Shown here: in pieces, positions 1 through 9,069 of the stretch
Numbering within the stretch: position 1 is the stretch's first letter
Layout: each line of letters starts with the position of its first letter
Assembly: GCF_030063455.1 (NCBI RefSeq)
Contig: NZ_JASITB010000006.1
Span: forward strand, 1-64,000
Length of the DNA stretch: 64,000 nucleotides
Source of the DNA: Cryobacterium sp. PH31-O1
Lineage (GTDB): Bacteria > Actinomycetota > Actinomycetes > Actinomycetales > Microbacteriaceae
Direction: 5' to 3'
The notes under the pieces: model-generated
Told to the model about the DNA's origin: nothing
What the model saw: the letters and a program-made list of their open reading frames with translations, nothing else
Database searches by the model: none
Translations under genes and position numbers: made by a program

Positions 1-112
1 TCGGGGGAGAGGCTCGCAGCTAGACTACTGCGTTGATAGGCCGGATGTGGAAGTGGGGACTAAAGACCCATGGAGCTGACCGGTACTAATAAGCCGATAA
101 TTTGATAACACT
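1..112 (+). rRNA. 23S ribosomal RNA, 3' end (partial)
   Basis: This is the 3' terminal part of the large-subunit rRNA; the rest lies before the window. The conserved closing segment is readable: GGCCGGATGTGGAAG near 40-54, followed by GGAGCTGACCGGTACTAAT near 73-91. The exact 3' end is not visible and is estimated at about 108-115. The spacer to the 5S gene (about 113-232) carries no tRNA. Confidence 0.93.
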
Positions 113-232
113 CAGTTTGAAGAAGCTTCTTTAGCGTCCACTATGTGGTTCTCGATGTACGGTCGAGAACAACGCCCTCATCACGAGGGCTCTATATAAC
201 TAAATAATATAGAATCGATTCATCGAAAGATG

Positions 233-350
233 TTTCGGCGGCTATAGCGAGAGGGAAACGCCCGGTCACATTCCGAACCCGGAAGCTAAGACTCTCAGCG
301 CCGATGGTACTGCAGGGGGGACCCTGTGGGAGAGTAGGACACCGCCGGAC
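233..350 (+). rRNA. 5S ribosomal RNA
   Basis: A complete 5S rRNA of about 118 nt. It starts at TTCGGCGGCTATAGCG, contains the conserved CCGAACCCGGAAGCTAAG and GGGAGAGTAGGACACCGCCG blocks, and its ends pair (TTCGGCGG with CCGCCGGA). It follows the 23S gene directly, as the last gene of a standard rRNA operon. End positions are good to within a few bases. Confidence 0.93.
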
Positions 351-365
351 TTAACTTAGCAACAC

Positions 366-398
366 CAGAAAAGCCATCCCTACGGGATGGCTTTTCTG
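366..398 (+). terminator. rRNA operon terminator
   Basis: A perfect 15-bp inverted repeat (CAGAAAAGCCATCCC and its complement) around a 3-nt TAC loop, with a T-run inside the descending arm. It lies 16 nt after the 5S gene, the expected place for the transcription terminator of the rRNA operon. Confidence 0.88.
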
Positions 399-658
399 CG
401 TTAACAACCCAGACAGAGCGGCCCCTTTGCGATCCATCGACGTTTGGTCACCCCGCGAATATACCGACGGCCTGCCCACAACCTGAACACCTGGGGACGG
501 CCCAGCTACGTGCAACAGCGGTAGGAGCAGCCACTTGCACCAGGCGTCTGTGCGCCTACGGGGTCGGCACAGCCCGCCATGTGCATGACCTTGCGAACGC
601 CCTGGCTTGTGGTCTGGGGTTACGGGCGCGATGAACGCTTCCGTACACAGGGCCGTGG

Positions 659-1510
659 CTAGCGGTTCGGAAAACCGTGGGGGAGGCCGTTCAGCACCGG
701 GGCGAGGCGGGACAGACGCTCGCGTTCAAGCAGCAGCGCGGTGTACTCGCGCTCGCGGCGCACGGCGGCGACTCCGACCAGAAAATACTCGGCCGGCGCA
801 TCGGGCAGGGGGAAGACGAACGGCGTGACCTCGGCGACCAGGGACTGCGCCAGCCGCTCGCGGGTGAGCGGCGTCAGATGCGAGGACTGGCGCAGATACT
901 GGGCAACGCGACGGGCCAGCCGGTCGGGCAGTCGAGCGATATCGACGGTCTGCGACCACGGCAGGAGCGCTTCGGGCAGGGGACGCGGGATCTCTCTATT
1001 GCGCTGCACCCGCTCGTGCTGGCTGTAGGTGCCGGCGAGCAGATCTCCGAGCCGCTTGGAGCGGCCGTTGAGCAGGGCGGTGGTGGCGGCGAGACCGCCG
1101 AGGGTCATGATGGTCTCGAGCACGCCGGTGAGGGCCCGAATGAACGCGTGGCGCAGCGAGATGGCTCCACCGTCGTCGCGCACGATACGAGCGCCGATGG
1201 CGAGCTTGCCGAGCGACCGGCCGTGGGTGAGCGTCTCGACCAGCACGGGTACGACCAGCAGTGAAAAGACCAGGGCGGCAACCGAGACAGCCTGAGTGAG
1301 CGCGGTATCGGTGAATTGCGCGAGGCTCAGAAAGAAGGCCAGCAGAATGAGCAGGTACAGACCCACGTACGCGACTGTGTCGATGATTGCGCCGGCCGCG
1401 CGCAGAATAACGCTCGCCGGCCGCACGTCGAGCGCGACGGCTTCCCCGGTTACGAGCTCGTCACCCGGGCTCAGGTCGAAAGCTGCAGTAGGACGCGCGG
1501 TCTCCTTCAT
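659..1510 (-). CDS. RDD family membrane protein
   Basis: Multi-pass membrane protein of about 283 residues. The RDD region spans roughly residues 20-170: hydrophobic segments near 33-58 and 64-88, then the hallmark stretch GRSLGKLAIGARIVRDDGG and a second hydrophobic pair ending at KRLGDLLAGT. A hydrophilic C-terminal extension of about 100 residues, rich in Arg and Leu, follows and is not part of the usual RDD fold. I chose the ATG at 1510 (MKETARP) because the longer start at 1543 would run into the divergent gene. RDD proteins are of uncertain function, some linked to Na+/H+ exchange. The gene is divergent from the SpoIIM-like gene and lies beside a MoxR/DUF58 operon, an arrangement seen in other actinobacteria. 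Confidence 0.82.
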   Translation of the reverse strand: MKETARPTAAFDLSPGDELVTGEAVALDVRPASVILRAAGAIIDTVAYVGLYLLILLAFFLSLAQFTDTALTQAVSVAALVFSLLVVPVLVETLTHGRSLGKLAIGARIVRDDGGAISLRHAFIRALTGVLETIMTLGGLAATTALLNGRSKRLGDLLAGTYSQHERVQRNREIPRPLPEALLPWSQTVDIARLPDRLARRVAQYLRQSSHLTPLTRERLAQSLVAEVTPFVFPLPDAPAEYFLVGVAAVRREREYTALLLERERLSRLAPVLNGLPHGFPNR

Positions 1511-1513
1511 GTC

Positions 1514-1519
1514 TACTAT
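1514..1519 (+). promoter_or_regulatory. -10 box for the SpoIIM-like gene (leaderless start)
   Basis: TACTAT ends 8 nt before the ATG at 1528, with no ribosome binding site between. This fits a leaderless transcript beginning at or next to the start codon. No convincing -35 is visible. Confidence 0.5.
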
Positions 1520-1527
1520 TGAACCAG

Positions 1528-2523
1528 ATGGATCTAGACGCATACACGGCAGCGCATCGCGCCGACTGGGACCGCCTGACCGAGCTCGGTGCCCGGCGGC
1601 GTCTCAGTGGTACCCAGTCCGACGAACTTATCGAGCGGTATCAGGCCGGCGCTACCCAGCTATCCGCCATTAAGTCCACTGCCGGCTCGACGCTGGAGGG
1701 CGACCGGCTGTCGGTCGGCTTGTCCCGGGCACGGCTGCGTTTCACCGGCGTGAGTGCCAATGTGCTCGCCCAGATTCCGCGCTTCTTCGTCGCCCAGCTG
1801 CCGGCAGCCCTGTACCGGCTGCGCTGGCTTACGCTCGCCGTGGCCGTCGTCACCTTCGTCGTGGCCGGGCTGTACGCCGTCTGGGCGTTCAACGACCCGG
1901 CGGTGCTGGCCAATCTCGGAACGGATGCCCAACTCGCCCAGCTGGCCAACGAAGACTTCGTCGGCTACTACTCCGAGAACCCCGCAGCCTCGTTCACCGG
2001 ATTAGTCTGGACCAACAACGCTTGGATCGCGGCGCAGTGCATCGCCTTCGGCATCGTCGGCGTGTATGTGCCGTTCATCATTCTGCAGAACGCCATGAGC
2101 CTCGGCACCACCGCCGCGATCATGTTCGCCTACGACAAGGGCGACGTGTTCTTTCTCTATATTGCACCGCACGGGCTGCTCGAACTGACCGCCATCTTCG
2201 TCGCAGCGGCCGGTGGGCTGCTCATTTTCTGGGCCTGGATTGCCCCAGGGGCCCGCACGCGAGGCCAGGCACTTGCCGAAGACGGCCGCGCGCTGTTCAC
2301 CGTGGCCATCGGCCTCGTCTTCGTGCTGCTGGTCTCTGGCATCATCGAGGGCTTCGTTACGCCTGCGCCCTGGCCATGGCCGATCAAGATCGGTGTCGGC
2401 GCCGTGGCTCTGGGCGCGTTCCTGACCTACATGATCGTTCTTGGCGGCCGTGCGACCCGCGCCGGTGAGACCGGCGACCTGGGTGAGTTCGAGGCTGGGA
2501 GCAGGCGGATCTACGCGGCGTGA
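1528..2523 (+). CDS. stage II sporulation protein M-like (DUF95) membrane protein
   Basis: Integral membrane protein of about 331 residues in the SpoIIM/DUF95 family. The N-terminal 90 residues are soluble and helical; a first membrane segment lies near residues 110-130 and four or five more fall between about 165 and 320. This organism type does not sporulate, so the family name is historical; in actinobacteria these proteins occur with RDD, DUF58 and MoxR genes, as here. The TTG at 1519 is a possible earlier start, but the ATG at 1528 sits at leaderless distance from a TACTAT box. Function inferred only from context: envelope or cell-wall related. Confidence 0.8.
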   Translation: MDLDAYTAAHRADWDRLTELGARRRLSGTQSDELIERYQAGATQLSAIKSTAGSTLEGDRLSVGLSRARLRFTGVSANVLAQIPRFFVAQLPAALYRLRWLTLAVAVVTFVVAGLYAVWAFNDPAVLANLGTDAQLAQLANEDFVGYYSENPAASFTGLVWTNNAWIAAQCIAFGIVGVYVPFIILQNAMSLGTTAAIMFAYDKGDVFFLYIAPHGLLELTAIFVAAAGGLLIFWAWIAPGARTRGQALAEDGRALFTVAIGLVFVLLVSGIIEGFVTPAPWPWPIKIGVGAVALGAFLTYMIVLGGRATRAGETGDLGEFEAGSRRIYAA

Positions 2524-2628
2524 CCGGCATCGGAGCCCGGCTATGATCGTGCCCCTGGCAGTCTCGGCCAACCCGACAAACGGATGTGAGATGGGCGTCA
2601 CGGGGAGACCCAGTGGCTGTCAGGTCTC

Positions 2629-2660
2629 CGCTGGAGCGGCGAGAGCACCGGGCTCCAGCG
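2629..2660. terminator. candidate bidirectional terminator
   Basis: A 9-bp inverted repeat (CGCTGGAGC/GCTCCAGCG) with a 14-nt loop in the 144-nt gap between the convergent SpoIIM-like and DUF58 genes. There is only a short T-run (GGGTTTC) after it, so the call rests mostly on position. Confidence 0.4.
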
Positions 2661-2667
2661 CAGGGTT

Positions 2668-3975
2668 TCAGAGCCTTCCAGCAGCCTTCAGCGCAATATA
2701 CCGGTCCGCCAGGGCCGGCGGAAGCTGCGCGGGGGAGGCGGTGACGACATCCGCTCCCAGCTGGCGGATGGCGGCCGATACCCGTGCCACGTCGAGCAAG
2801 GCCCGCTCGGCAGCTGCGGCCCGATAGATTTCGTCACGACCGCCCCGGGTCGCCGCAGCGAGCACGGTGGCCGGGTCGAGCACGGAGGCCACGACCACCG
2901 TGTGGCGTTTGGTGAGCTGCGGCAGCACCGCGAGCAGCCCGGTCGACGCGCCCGCTGCGTCTATCGAGGTGAGCACTACGACCAGGGCGTGCTGGCTTGT
3001 GATCGAACGCACCTGGCCGGGAACAGCCGCCCAGTCCATCTCGATCAGTTCCGGGTCGATCATGGCCATGGAATCGACCATCTGCGCGAGCAGGGCTGCG
3101 CCGCTCGCGCCCTGCACCCGGCCCCGTACCCGACGGTCAAAAGCGAGAAAGTCGACGCGGTCGCCGGCGACCGAGGTGAGCGCCGCGAGCAGCAGGGCAG
3201 CCTCGAAGGCGGTGTCCAGCCGCGGCTCGTTGTCGACACGGGCGGCCGACGTGCGCCCGGTGTCGAGCAGAATGACCACGCGGCGATCCCGTTCCGGCCG
3301 CCAGGTGCGCACCATCACATCGTTGCGTCTGGCTGTTGCCCGCCAATCGATCGAGCGTACGTCGTCACCGCGCACGTATTCGCGCAGGGAGTCGAACTCG
3401 GTGCCCTGCCCGCGAACCATCACGCTGGTGCGCCCGTCGAGTTCCTTGAGCCTGGCAATGCGAGAGGGCAGGTGTTTGCGGGCGTGAAAGGGCGGCAAAA
3501 CCCGGATGCGCCCGGGGGCGTTAAGCGTCGCCTGGCGGTTCCAGAGGCCCAGCGGTCCGCGCGTGCGCACCGTCACCTGTTCCACCCGCCGTTCCCCGCG
3601 ACGAAAGGGCGTGAGCGTGAGCGAGACGAGCCGTCGTTCGCCGCGCGGAATAGCGACCCGGCTGCGATTTCGGCCGGCGCCGGCCGACGGCTGCCAGGCA
3701 TCCCGCACCACAGCGACCAGGCGGCGGCGCCCGGTGTTGGTCAGATACAACTCGCTCGTGACGGATTCGCCGAGTCGAACGCGGGCGGGCAGCATCCGTT
3801 CAACCGTTACCGCGCGGGGCGACGCCGCTAACGCGAGGTCGACGCCGCCGAGCGTGAGCACGACACCGAGCCAGATGAAGAGCACGCCGGTCGCCGCCAC
3901 CGTGTCAGGCCCGAACCACACGATGGGCACCACGCCGAGGGCGACGAGAAGAACGAACCGTCCGCTGAGCGTCAT
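2668..3975 (-). CDS. DUF58 domain-containing protein
   Basis: 435-residue protein anchored by two N-terminal membrane segments (about 7-22 and 28-50). A beta-rich region follows, then the DUF58 signature near 190-228 (GTEFDSLREYVRGDDVRSID, WRATARR). A von Willebrand A-like domain begins at about 232 (VVILLDTG). Its MIDAS metal site reads DTGRT rather than DxSxS, so metal binding may be altered. DUF58 proteins are typical partners of MoxR AAA+ ATPases; the MoxR gene ends 2 nt upstream. This is the last gene of the minus-strand operon that starts at 8180. Molecular function unknown; envelope-protein assembly or quality control is inferred. Confidence 0.88.
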   Translation of the reverse strand: MTLSGRFVLLVALGVVPIVWFGPDTVAATGVLFIWLGVVLTLGGVDLALAASPRAVTVERMLPARVRLGESVTSELYLTNTGRRRLVAVVRDAWQPSAGAGRNRSRVAIPRGERRLVSLTLTPFRRGERRVEQVTVRTRGPLGLWNRQATLNAPGRIRVLPPFHARKHLPSRIARLKELDGRTSVMVRGQGTEFDSLREYVRGDDVRSIDWRATARRNDVMVRTWRPERDRRVVILLDTGRTSAARVDNEPRLDTAFEAALLLAALTSVAGDRVDFLAFDRRVRGRVQGASGAALLAQMVDSMAMIDPELIEMDWAAVPGQVRSITSQHALVVVLTSIDAAGASTGLLAVLPQLTKRHTVVVASVLDPATVLAAATRGGRDEIYRAAAAERALLDVARVSAAIRQLGADVVTASPAQLPPALADRYIALKAAGRL

Positions 3976-3977
3976 CG

Positions 3978-4984
<1,007 letters not shown>

Positions 4985-4988
<4 letters not shown>

Positions 4989-6304
4989 GGGTCCATTCTC
5001 TCGGCTGGAGGGGGTGAAGAATCACGAGAAGCGGATGCTGCCGCCTCGGCAGCAGGCACCACCGAGGCCATTACGGCCCGGCCGGTAGCCTGTTCGAGGG
5101 CCTGCAGTGCGTCGGACAGGGCCATCAGCTGCGCGTCGGAAGACGGAATAGCGTCGACCAGCACCCGCCGCACCTGGTTTGGCTCGCCACCGGTAATCTG
5201 GGCGACCGCGCCGACGACCTCCTCCAGATGGGCGAGGCGGCCGAGGCCGACAGCACGGGCGAGGCGTTGCACGGTGCCGACGCGCAGGGCGTCGAGCGCG
5301 CGCAGTCGGGCGTTGCTGCGCGCGTACAGCCGGGCCCGACCCTCCATGGTTTCGCTCGCCTTCACCGTGACCGGCAGGTTCTCAGCCACGAGCGGCCCGA
5401 ACCGCCGGCCACGCCAGAACGCGGCGGCGACAGCGGCGAGCACGAGCAGCACAGCTACGGGGCTGACCCAGCCGGGCGTGAGGGCGGCAAGCGACGGCGG
5501 CCCGGTACGGGGCAGGTCGGCCAGCGTCGGCAGGTACCAGACCAGCGAGTCGCTCTCCCCGAGCAGTCCGAGGGCGAGCGCCGCGTTGCCGTAGCCGGTT
5601 ACGTTCTCATTGTTGAAGACCCGGGCATCGGGCACGAGCGAGACGATGCCGCCGGTCGCTTCGTTCTCCACTTGAATCAGGGAGAAGGTGTCGGTGCTGC
5701 TGGCGAAACAGCCGGTGACGAGCGGATGCTCGCCAGCCGGTATCGAGAGGGTATCCCCGCCCGGGAGTAGTTCCCCAGCCCGGTTCGCGGCCGGCAGGAC
5801 GCAGTCGGCCTGCAGCGATGAGGCGTCTGACACACCGCCGAAACCCACGGTCGCCGCCAGCGCCTGAAGGGTCAGAAAATCGGGTGCGACGACGACGGTG
5901 CGCGCCGCCAGCTCGGCCAGCTCGGCCAGCTGGTCGCCGTCGAGGTAACCGTTCTCGTCGAACAGCAGCACGGTCGAATCAGCGCCGACAGCGTCGCGCA
6001 CCTCGACCAACGAGTCCGCCAGCGTCACGGTGACCCCCTGCTGACGCAGCACCTCCACGAGCGCCATCGACCCGGCCGGCGCCGCGTTGTCGCCGGCCAG
6101 GGCGCGGCCGGCAGCGTTGCTGCCGCCGGACAGGAACACCCCGACGATCGCAACGATCACGATGCCTGCAAAGGCGAAGATCCAGAACGAGGAGCGGCGC
6201 AGCAACGCGCGCAGGGTCGGTGTCGCCACGGTCGTAGGAACACCACCGGCAGAATGGCCGTGGTTGGCGGCGACATCCGTTGCTGAATCGAGTGTCACGC
6301 TCAT
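4985..6304 (-). CDS. DUF4350 domain-containing membrane protein
   Basis: 439-residue protein with one membrane segment near residues 38-58, an extracytoplasmic DUF4350 region (about 70-250) that resembles a glutamine-amidotransferase-like fold (VLLFDENGYLDGDQLAELAE), and a second membrane segment near 282-302. A cytoplasmic tail follows, containing RLYARSNARLRALDALR and ending in a Pro/Ser-rich stretch. Both ends overlap neighbours by 4 nt (DUF4129 upstream, MoxR downstream). Function unknown; the arrangement suggests a membrane component of a MoxR-dependent complex. Confidence 0.85.
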
Positions 6305-7017
6305 GATCGGCCTGCCTCAGCCAGCGCGGTCGGCGGCGTGCCAAGCACGGGCGACGCGGCCCGCAGCTCGGCCTCGAGTGCAGCGAGGGCGCGATAGTCG
6401 GGCTCGGTTCCGGCCTGCTCAAGGTAGCGCACCCGGTCGAAGGTATCCGCAGCCAGGGCCAGGGCAAGACCGCTCGGCGGGAATGCCAGCCGCGCCCGCG
6501 CGGCGAAGTCGTGCGCGGTCGTGCCCGGGGTGACCGAGAGCACCGTTCGTTCGGCGAGGCCCCTGGCCAGGGCGCGAAAGATCTCCTCGCAGGCCAAGCT
6601 CCAGTCGCCGCGACCGGCCGCAGCGGCGGCCGCCGTGCGCATCTCGGCGCTGCTGCGCTGGTCGATCGTGCCGAACAGGTCGCTGCCGGCCCGGCGTCGC
6701 CTCGCCAGCCGGGGAGCTCCAAACAGCAGCCAGCCGGCCACGAGCGCCGCGAGGATGAGAACGACCGCGACGACCGGCAACCAGTCCGCCAGGCTGCCGT
6801 CGCCGCTGACGGCAAGCGAGTTGATCCAGTCCAGAAAACCCTGCGATGCCCGGTCGAACCAGGTCGGCCTGGCCGATTCGTAGGGAGCCTTGGCGAGTTC
6901 CTCCCGCAACCACTGGCGGGCTTTTGGCGCGTCGGGGGTCACCGGCACGTCACCCGCCAGGCCGACAACGCGGCGCCCGGCCACCGCTCCGAGCTGTGCC
7001 AGGCCGAACGCGATCAT
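6301..7017 (-). CDS. DUF4129 domain-containing protein
   Basis: 238-residue protein. Residues about 35-65 are soluble and Trp/Arg rich, one membrane segment lies near 80-102 (LPVVAVVLILAALVAGWLLF), and the C-terminal DUF4129 region (about 125-225) contains ALARGLAERTVLSVTPGTTA and the typical DRVRYLEQAGTEPDY segment. In other bacteria this domain is often fused to transglutaminase-like proteins next to MoxR/DUF58 genes; here it stands alone. It overlaps the genes on both sides by 4 nt. Confidence 0.83.
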   Translation of the reverse strand: MIAFGLAQLGAVAGRRVVGLAGDVPVTPDAPKARQWLREELAKAPYESARPTWFDRASQGFLDWINSLAVSGDGSLADWLPVVAVVLILAALVAGWLLFGAPRLARRRRAGSDLFGTIDQRSSAEMRTAAAAAAGRGDWSLACEEIFRALARGLAERTVLSVTPGTTAHDFAARARLAFPPSGLALALAADTFDRVRYLEQAGTEPDYRALAALEAELRAASPVLGTPPTALAEAGRS

Positions 7018-8180
7018 GCCGCCGGGTATCCGCCGGAACCGGCCGGTGCCAGATAGGGGTCTGGCACGTCGTCGCCTTGCGCTGCCGACTCGACATAGCG
7101 GGCCAGTTCCAGATCGAGGCCCTCCTTGCGCATGCGAAGGTCAAGGTAGATCAACGCGACCGCCGCCGACTGCACGACGGCCGCGACGGCCGCCACCGGA
7201 ATGGCGATGATGAGGCTGACGACCACGCTGAGAATCGAGGACTGCTCGGCGAACGCACCGGTCGGGTCCACCAGCACGGTGCCCACACCGAACAATAACG
7301 AGACCGGGGTGGTGACGATCTGGCTGATCACCTGCACGATCAGGCCGACCAGCAGCAGCACGCCAAGGGTGCGCCAGAAGTAGCCGCGGGTCAGCGACCA
7401 TGATCGAACAACGGATGCCCGCACGCCCAACTTCTCCAGCACGATCAAGCTCGGAACGGCACTGGTCTTGGTGTACATGAAAGCGCTCGCCGCAGCGAGG
7501 AGCAGGCCTCCGAAGACGCCGACGAGCACACCGGCGACGATGCCGGCGACATCGCCCACGCTGACCAACAGCACGACAATGCCGGCGATCACGGCCACGC
7601 CGATGAGTAGCGCGAGGGTGAGCAGCAAAGTCCACAGGGTCAGCGGCCAGAGGCGAGTTGCCGCCCGACGCCACAGGGCGCCAAGCCGAAGCTTCTCGCC
7701 GAGGGTCGCGCGGGCCACTTCGACCACGATGACGGCCTGCAACAGCGCTGAACCGATGAGCGACAGTGCCACGGGAACGATCAGGGACAGCGCACCGATC
7801 AGCACCGAACCGGCCGTGACGGCATCCTTCTGACCGAGCGGAGCGCTGTCGATGCGATCGAGCGCCCAGAAGGTCACGAGCCCGACGATGACGACGGTGA
7901 CGAGCATGATCGCCGCCTGCACGATGAGGCCGCTGCCGAAAGTGGCCTTCGGATTGCGCCGCAAGACCTGGAACGACGCGCCCAACAGCGTGCCGAACCC
8001 GATCGGCCGCAACGGAATCAATCCCGGCTTGGGCGGAGGAGCCCAGCCCCGGCCCGGGTCGCTGCTTTGGTACGGGCTGCCCTGGTACGGTGCGACCGGA
8101 ACGGGCGCGGCGGGCACCGCGAACTCCCCGTAGCGCGGGGGAACGGGGGCGTCGGGAGCTTGCCAAGAGTTTGTCACCAT
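7014..8180 (-). CDS. multi-pass membrane protein, GPDPase membrane-domain/DUF7847-like
   Basis: 388-residue membrane protein. The first 55 residues are Pro/Gly/Tyr rich and disordered (repeated PVPVAPYQ-like segments). The motif GLIPLRPIGFGTLLGASFQVLRRNP, typical of this family, then leads into six or so hydrophobic segments between about 85 and 350. There is no phosphodiesterase catalytic domain. It is the first gene of the five-gene operon running down to 2668 and is divergent from mtrA across a 151-nt gap. Function unknown; a scaffold or transport role is a guess. Confidence 0.8.
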   Translation of the reverse strand: MVTNSWQAPDAPVPPRYGEFAVPAAPVPVAPYQGSPYQSSDPGRGWAPPPKPGLIPLRPIGFGTLLGASFQVLRRNPKATFGSGLIVQAAIMLVTVVIVGLVTFWALDRIDSAPLGQKDAVTAGSVLIGALSLIVPVALSLIGSALLQAVIVVEVARATLGEKLRLGALWRRAATRLWPLTLWTLLLTLALLIGVAVIAGIVVLLVSVGDVAGIVAGVLVGVFGGLLLAAASAFMYTKTSAVPSLIVLEKLGVRASVVRSWSLTRGYFWRTLGVLLLVGLIVQVISQIVTTPVSLLFGVGTVLVDPTGAFAEQSSILSVVVSLIIAIPVAAVAAVVQSAAVALIYLDLRMRKEGLDLELARYVESAAQGDDVPDPYLAPAGSGGYPAA

Positions 8181-8331
8181 TCAATGCTGGCACAGGTCGA
8201 TCAAGAAATGCGCTCGGAGGGGCTCTGTCAGCGCGCTCGGCTACTCTTATGCCAGACTTTGCCCTACTCATCGGGCAATCTGCTGAGCGCACAATCAGAA
8301 CACACCACGAAATTGTTCTGGGAAGAGACCC

Positions 8332-9012
8332 ATGACCGCACGCATTTTGGTGATCGATGACGACACCGCCCTGTCCGAAATGATCGGCATCGTTTTGCAA
8401 GGCGAGGGCTTCAGCCCAGGCTTCTGTGCCGATGGATCGCTCGCTCTGGAAACGTTTCGCACCGAGAAGCCCGCTTTGGTTCTGCTCGACCTCATGCTGC
8501 CCGGCCTCGACGGCATCGAAGTGTGCCGGCTGATCCGCGCCGAATCGGGGGTGCCGATCATCATGCTGACCGCCCGGTCCGACACCACCGATGTGGTGAA
8601 GGGGCTCGAGTCGGGGGCTGACGATTACATGGTCAAGCCATTCAATCCCAAAGAACTCGTCGCCCGCATTCGCACCCGCCTGCGCCCGCCAGCGGCCGAC
8701 GGTGCTCTCGCCCTTCACATCGGCGACCTCGTCGTCAACGCGGTCGGCCACGAAGTCACCCGCGGAACGGCCGCGATCAACCTCACCCCGCTCGAATTCG
8801 ATCTGCTGCTGGCCCTCGCTTCCAAACCCCAGCAGGTATTCACCCGCGAAATGCTGCTGGAACAGGTGTGGGGTTACCACTACAAGGCCGACACCCGGCT
8901 GGTGAACGTACACGTGCAGCGGCTGCGAGCCAAGGTTGAGCACGACCCTGACAACCCCAAGATCGTCATGACGGTGCGCGGAGTCGGCTACCGTGCCGGT
9001 ACGGCCAGCTAA
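8332..9012 (+). CDS. mtrA: DNA-binding response regulator MtrA
   Basis: 226-residue OmpR/PhoB-type response regulator. In the receiver domain (1-118) the phosphoacceptor is D53 in LVLLDLMLP, with acidic pocket D10-D11, T80 and K102. A winged-helix domain (about 130-224) ends with the VHVQRLRAKVE and TVRGVGYRAG motifs. MtrA is the essential actinobacterial regulator of cell division, wall remodelling and replication genes. The assignment rests on strong family resemblance and on the mtrB and lpqB genes that follow. A GGAAGAG sequence 5-6 nt before the ATG supports the start. Confidence 0.96.
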   Translation: MTARILVIDDDTALSEMIGIVLQGEGFSPGFCADGSLALETFRTEKPALVLLDLMLPGLDGIEVCRLIRAESGVPIIMLTARSDTTDVVKGLESGADDYMVKPFNPKELVARIRTRLRPPAADGALALHIGDLVVNAVGHEVTRGTAAINLTPLEFDLLLALASKPQQVFTREMLLEQVWGYHYKADTRLVNVHVQRLRAKVEHDPDNPKIVMTVRGVGYRAGTAS

Positions 9013-9069
9013 CGGGCCGGAACCGCAGATGACCTCCCGGCGAGCCCCACAGAAACGGTTGGCCGCACC

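Noticed and set aside
401..658. Possible gene or small RNA after the rRNA operon
   Set aside because: Open frames here are short and run into the RDD gene in antisense; no promoter-terminator pair or tRNA fold seen.
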